A program made the position numbers and the translations under genes. Source: Ophiodon elongatus (Eukaryota > Chordata > Actinopteri > Perciformes > Hexagrammidae). From it: DNA of 64,000 nucleotides. The notes beneath the pieces were generated by a model. That model saw only the letters and a program-made list of their open reading frames with translations. It had not been told where the DNA came from and made no database searches. Where the stretch lies: contig JACSYO010001932.1 of assembly GCA_016806645.1 (NCBI GenBank), positions 432,501-496,500 of the forward strand, read 5' to 3'. Shown piece by piece: positions 62,401 to 64,000 of this stretch; position 1 is the first letter of the stretch, and every line of letters begins with the position of its first letter.

Positions 62401-64000
62401 TCTCACACTGACGAGGGCGCCGGGAAGCAAACGTGCCCCACTTTTATTTGTGGGCCTGCTTTTGAAAACGTTGGTCTCTTTCTCCTCAGACGTCCTCTCC
62501 TCCTCTCCGTCTTTATCGGCCCCCGTTTCTCTTGCAGCCTGTCCCTTCCTGCTCCCCGCTCCCTTGCCCTGCCTCCGTCTCTTAATGTGGGTCAGTGATG
62601 TCGCTCGGCTGATAGTCTACAGCTGCTGCATGCGTGAGATTTATCGTAAAGCTGAATTCGAGCTCAATGGCAGATCCCCTGTGGGAAATGTGGATTATCC
62701 AATGGAAAAGGCTTGCTAATCATTCTCCCCATTTAGTTAGCCTCCCTGTCTTTGGCTCGTTGCAGCGATGACGCCATGGGGCTGCCACTAATGCACACAT
62801 ACAGGTTGACAGAAAGATCTCTCTCTCTCTTTTCTTTTTTTTTTGTTGACATTTTCATTACCTGTCAGACCTTCTAGATAGACCTGCCATGTACCAACTG
62901 TATGTTCAGAATCCTCAGTGAACCCTGCGCACACACAAACATTCTCACACGCACTCTCCCACGCACTCTACCATTGGATATCATGTCATGGCGTGTTCGT
63001 GCCCACATCTTAGTACGACTCCCGCCGTGCCTGTCCTCATGCTGGCATCCTCTGGCCGTGACACCGGCTGCTTTTTGCCCCCTTGTGCCCACCACCATGT
63101 CCCGCACCATCAGCTCATGCCAAATTTCTCCAGTCACCCCGGGGCAAGTGCCAAATCGAATAGTCCCGCTGTCAGTCAGCAGGCACAGACAGCTGCGGGG
63201 TAGAGTTACACCGTGTTACTCAGGGTTGCAAGGGAGCGTTGTTGCCAGGGAACTTGTGTTTCTCTCTGGCAAGGTAGCTGTCTTTTACGTTTGTTTTTTT
63301 TTACACAATTAGATCTGTAAACGTGGGCGTTGCTCTAAGGATTCAACCAATCTATTAGTGGTTTAAATGTCCTGTGCATTCTTGTTTAGGGACTCATAAT
63401 GAACTGCGCCAAAGGGTAGCATGTGGCTGCAGCAGCACAGAGCAGCCACTATGGTTAACATGAAGTTGCTGCTAAAAGTCCAGCCCCGGCAGACCTCACC
63501 TTTGCCATCTGCTTGATCCCTTGCTGCCCCCCCCCCTCTCTCCCCTCCCGCGCCTTAGTTTGTCCACACATGTTCTCAGTTCCGTCTCCATTTGCCAGGG
63601 CAGCAGTGATAGGAAAACCTGGTGTGTTGTTATTTCAGAGGCCTGGCAGCGTGGAGAGGGAAGTTATCTTGGGCCCCTGGAGAAGGGCTCTGGAACGTGG
63701 TGGTGGGGGCCGCAGGGCTGATAAAAACCAGGCCTGGCCTAGACAGGAACATGCTGACGTTCACACGCACAGGCTGTCGTGCACATACATGCGGTACATA
63801 TCGCACAGCGTGCACTCAAGTATGTAAACAGGCAGATGCGCTCATTTGCACGTTTCCTTTCGAAATATACGTACATTTAGTGTAATATTTTTACACACGG
63901 CCACACAGTCGCCCACACCCAGCTCCTCCTCACCAAGATGCAAAGATGCCATAAATTACCCCCTGCTAAACACAACCTGGTGTTTCCCCCACTTCTGGCC

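Larger units (their letters stand above)
47994..64000. other. rara: Intron downstream of alpha2, no shared rara exon found
   Basis: I looked for the next exon, which should begin CC followed by codons for IETQS and lead to the first zinc finger (CFVC...SGYHYG). I did not find it. 58240-59400 is AT-rich with no ORF. 49650-51780, 56000-59400 and 59451-64000 hold only chance ORFs. The shared exons should therefore lie to the right of the window. Confidence 0.6.

Overview
The window is vertebrate nuclear DNA, almost certainly from a ray-finned (teleost) fish. The only protein-coding sequence I can support is two short exons of one gene on the + strand, the retinoic acid receptor alpha gene (rara). 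They encode the two alternative N-terminal A domains. The alpha1 exon is at 10890-11043 (51 codons plus one base) and the alpha2 exon at 47813-47987 (58 codons plus one base). They lie 36.8 kb apart, both end in a GT donor, and both leave one base of a split codon (A for alpha1, T for alpha2). That fits splicing onto the same downstream exon, which would complete Thr (alpha1) or Ser (alpha2), as in known RAR-alpha isoforms. The shared exons (B region, zinc-finger DNA-binding domain, ligand-binding domain) are not in the window, so they should lie more than 16 kb beyond the alpha2 exon, past the right edge. I cannot tell whether this is raraa or rarab, or name the species.

Layout. 1-10.6 kb: sequence upstream of the alpha1 coding exon, either 5' flank or an intron of the alpha1 leader. 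It has no recognisable gene, many CA/TG repeats, a small inverted-repeat element (3382-3585), a G-rich tract (8328-8384) and one copy of a dispersed repeat carrying nuclear-receptor-type half-sites (6680-6991). 10.6-11.05 kb: a polypyrimidine tract and acceptor candidate, alpha1 leader, alpha1 coding exon and a strong donor. 11.05-46 kb: a large intron containing dense microsatellites, a second copy of the half-site repeat (13913-14311), an octamer minisatellite with higher-order structure (14363-14544), foldback or MITE-like elements (12012-12386, 24152-24550) and a perfect 19-bp inverted repeat (20476-20517). 46-48 kb: the alpha2 (P2) promoter region, with a perfect DR5 retinoic acid response element (46158-46174), a second DR5-like site just upstream, a TATA-like motif, a 0.2-kb polypurine tract, a CpG island, a leader with many upstream ATGs, then the alpha2 exon. 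48-64 kb: intron with simple repeats and no recognised exon.

How it works together: two promoters give two receptor isoforms that differ only in the N-terminal activation domain. The alpha2 promoter is known in mammals to be retinoic-acid inducible through a DR5 element, and the DR5 found here suggests the same autoregulation. Nearly all other long ORFs are artefacts of CA, TG, GA, CT, GGA or octamer repeats and are not annotated as genes.
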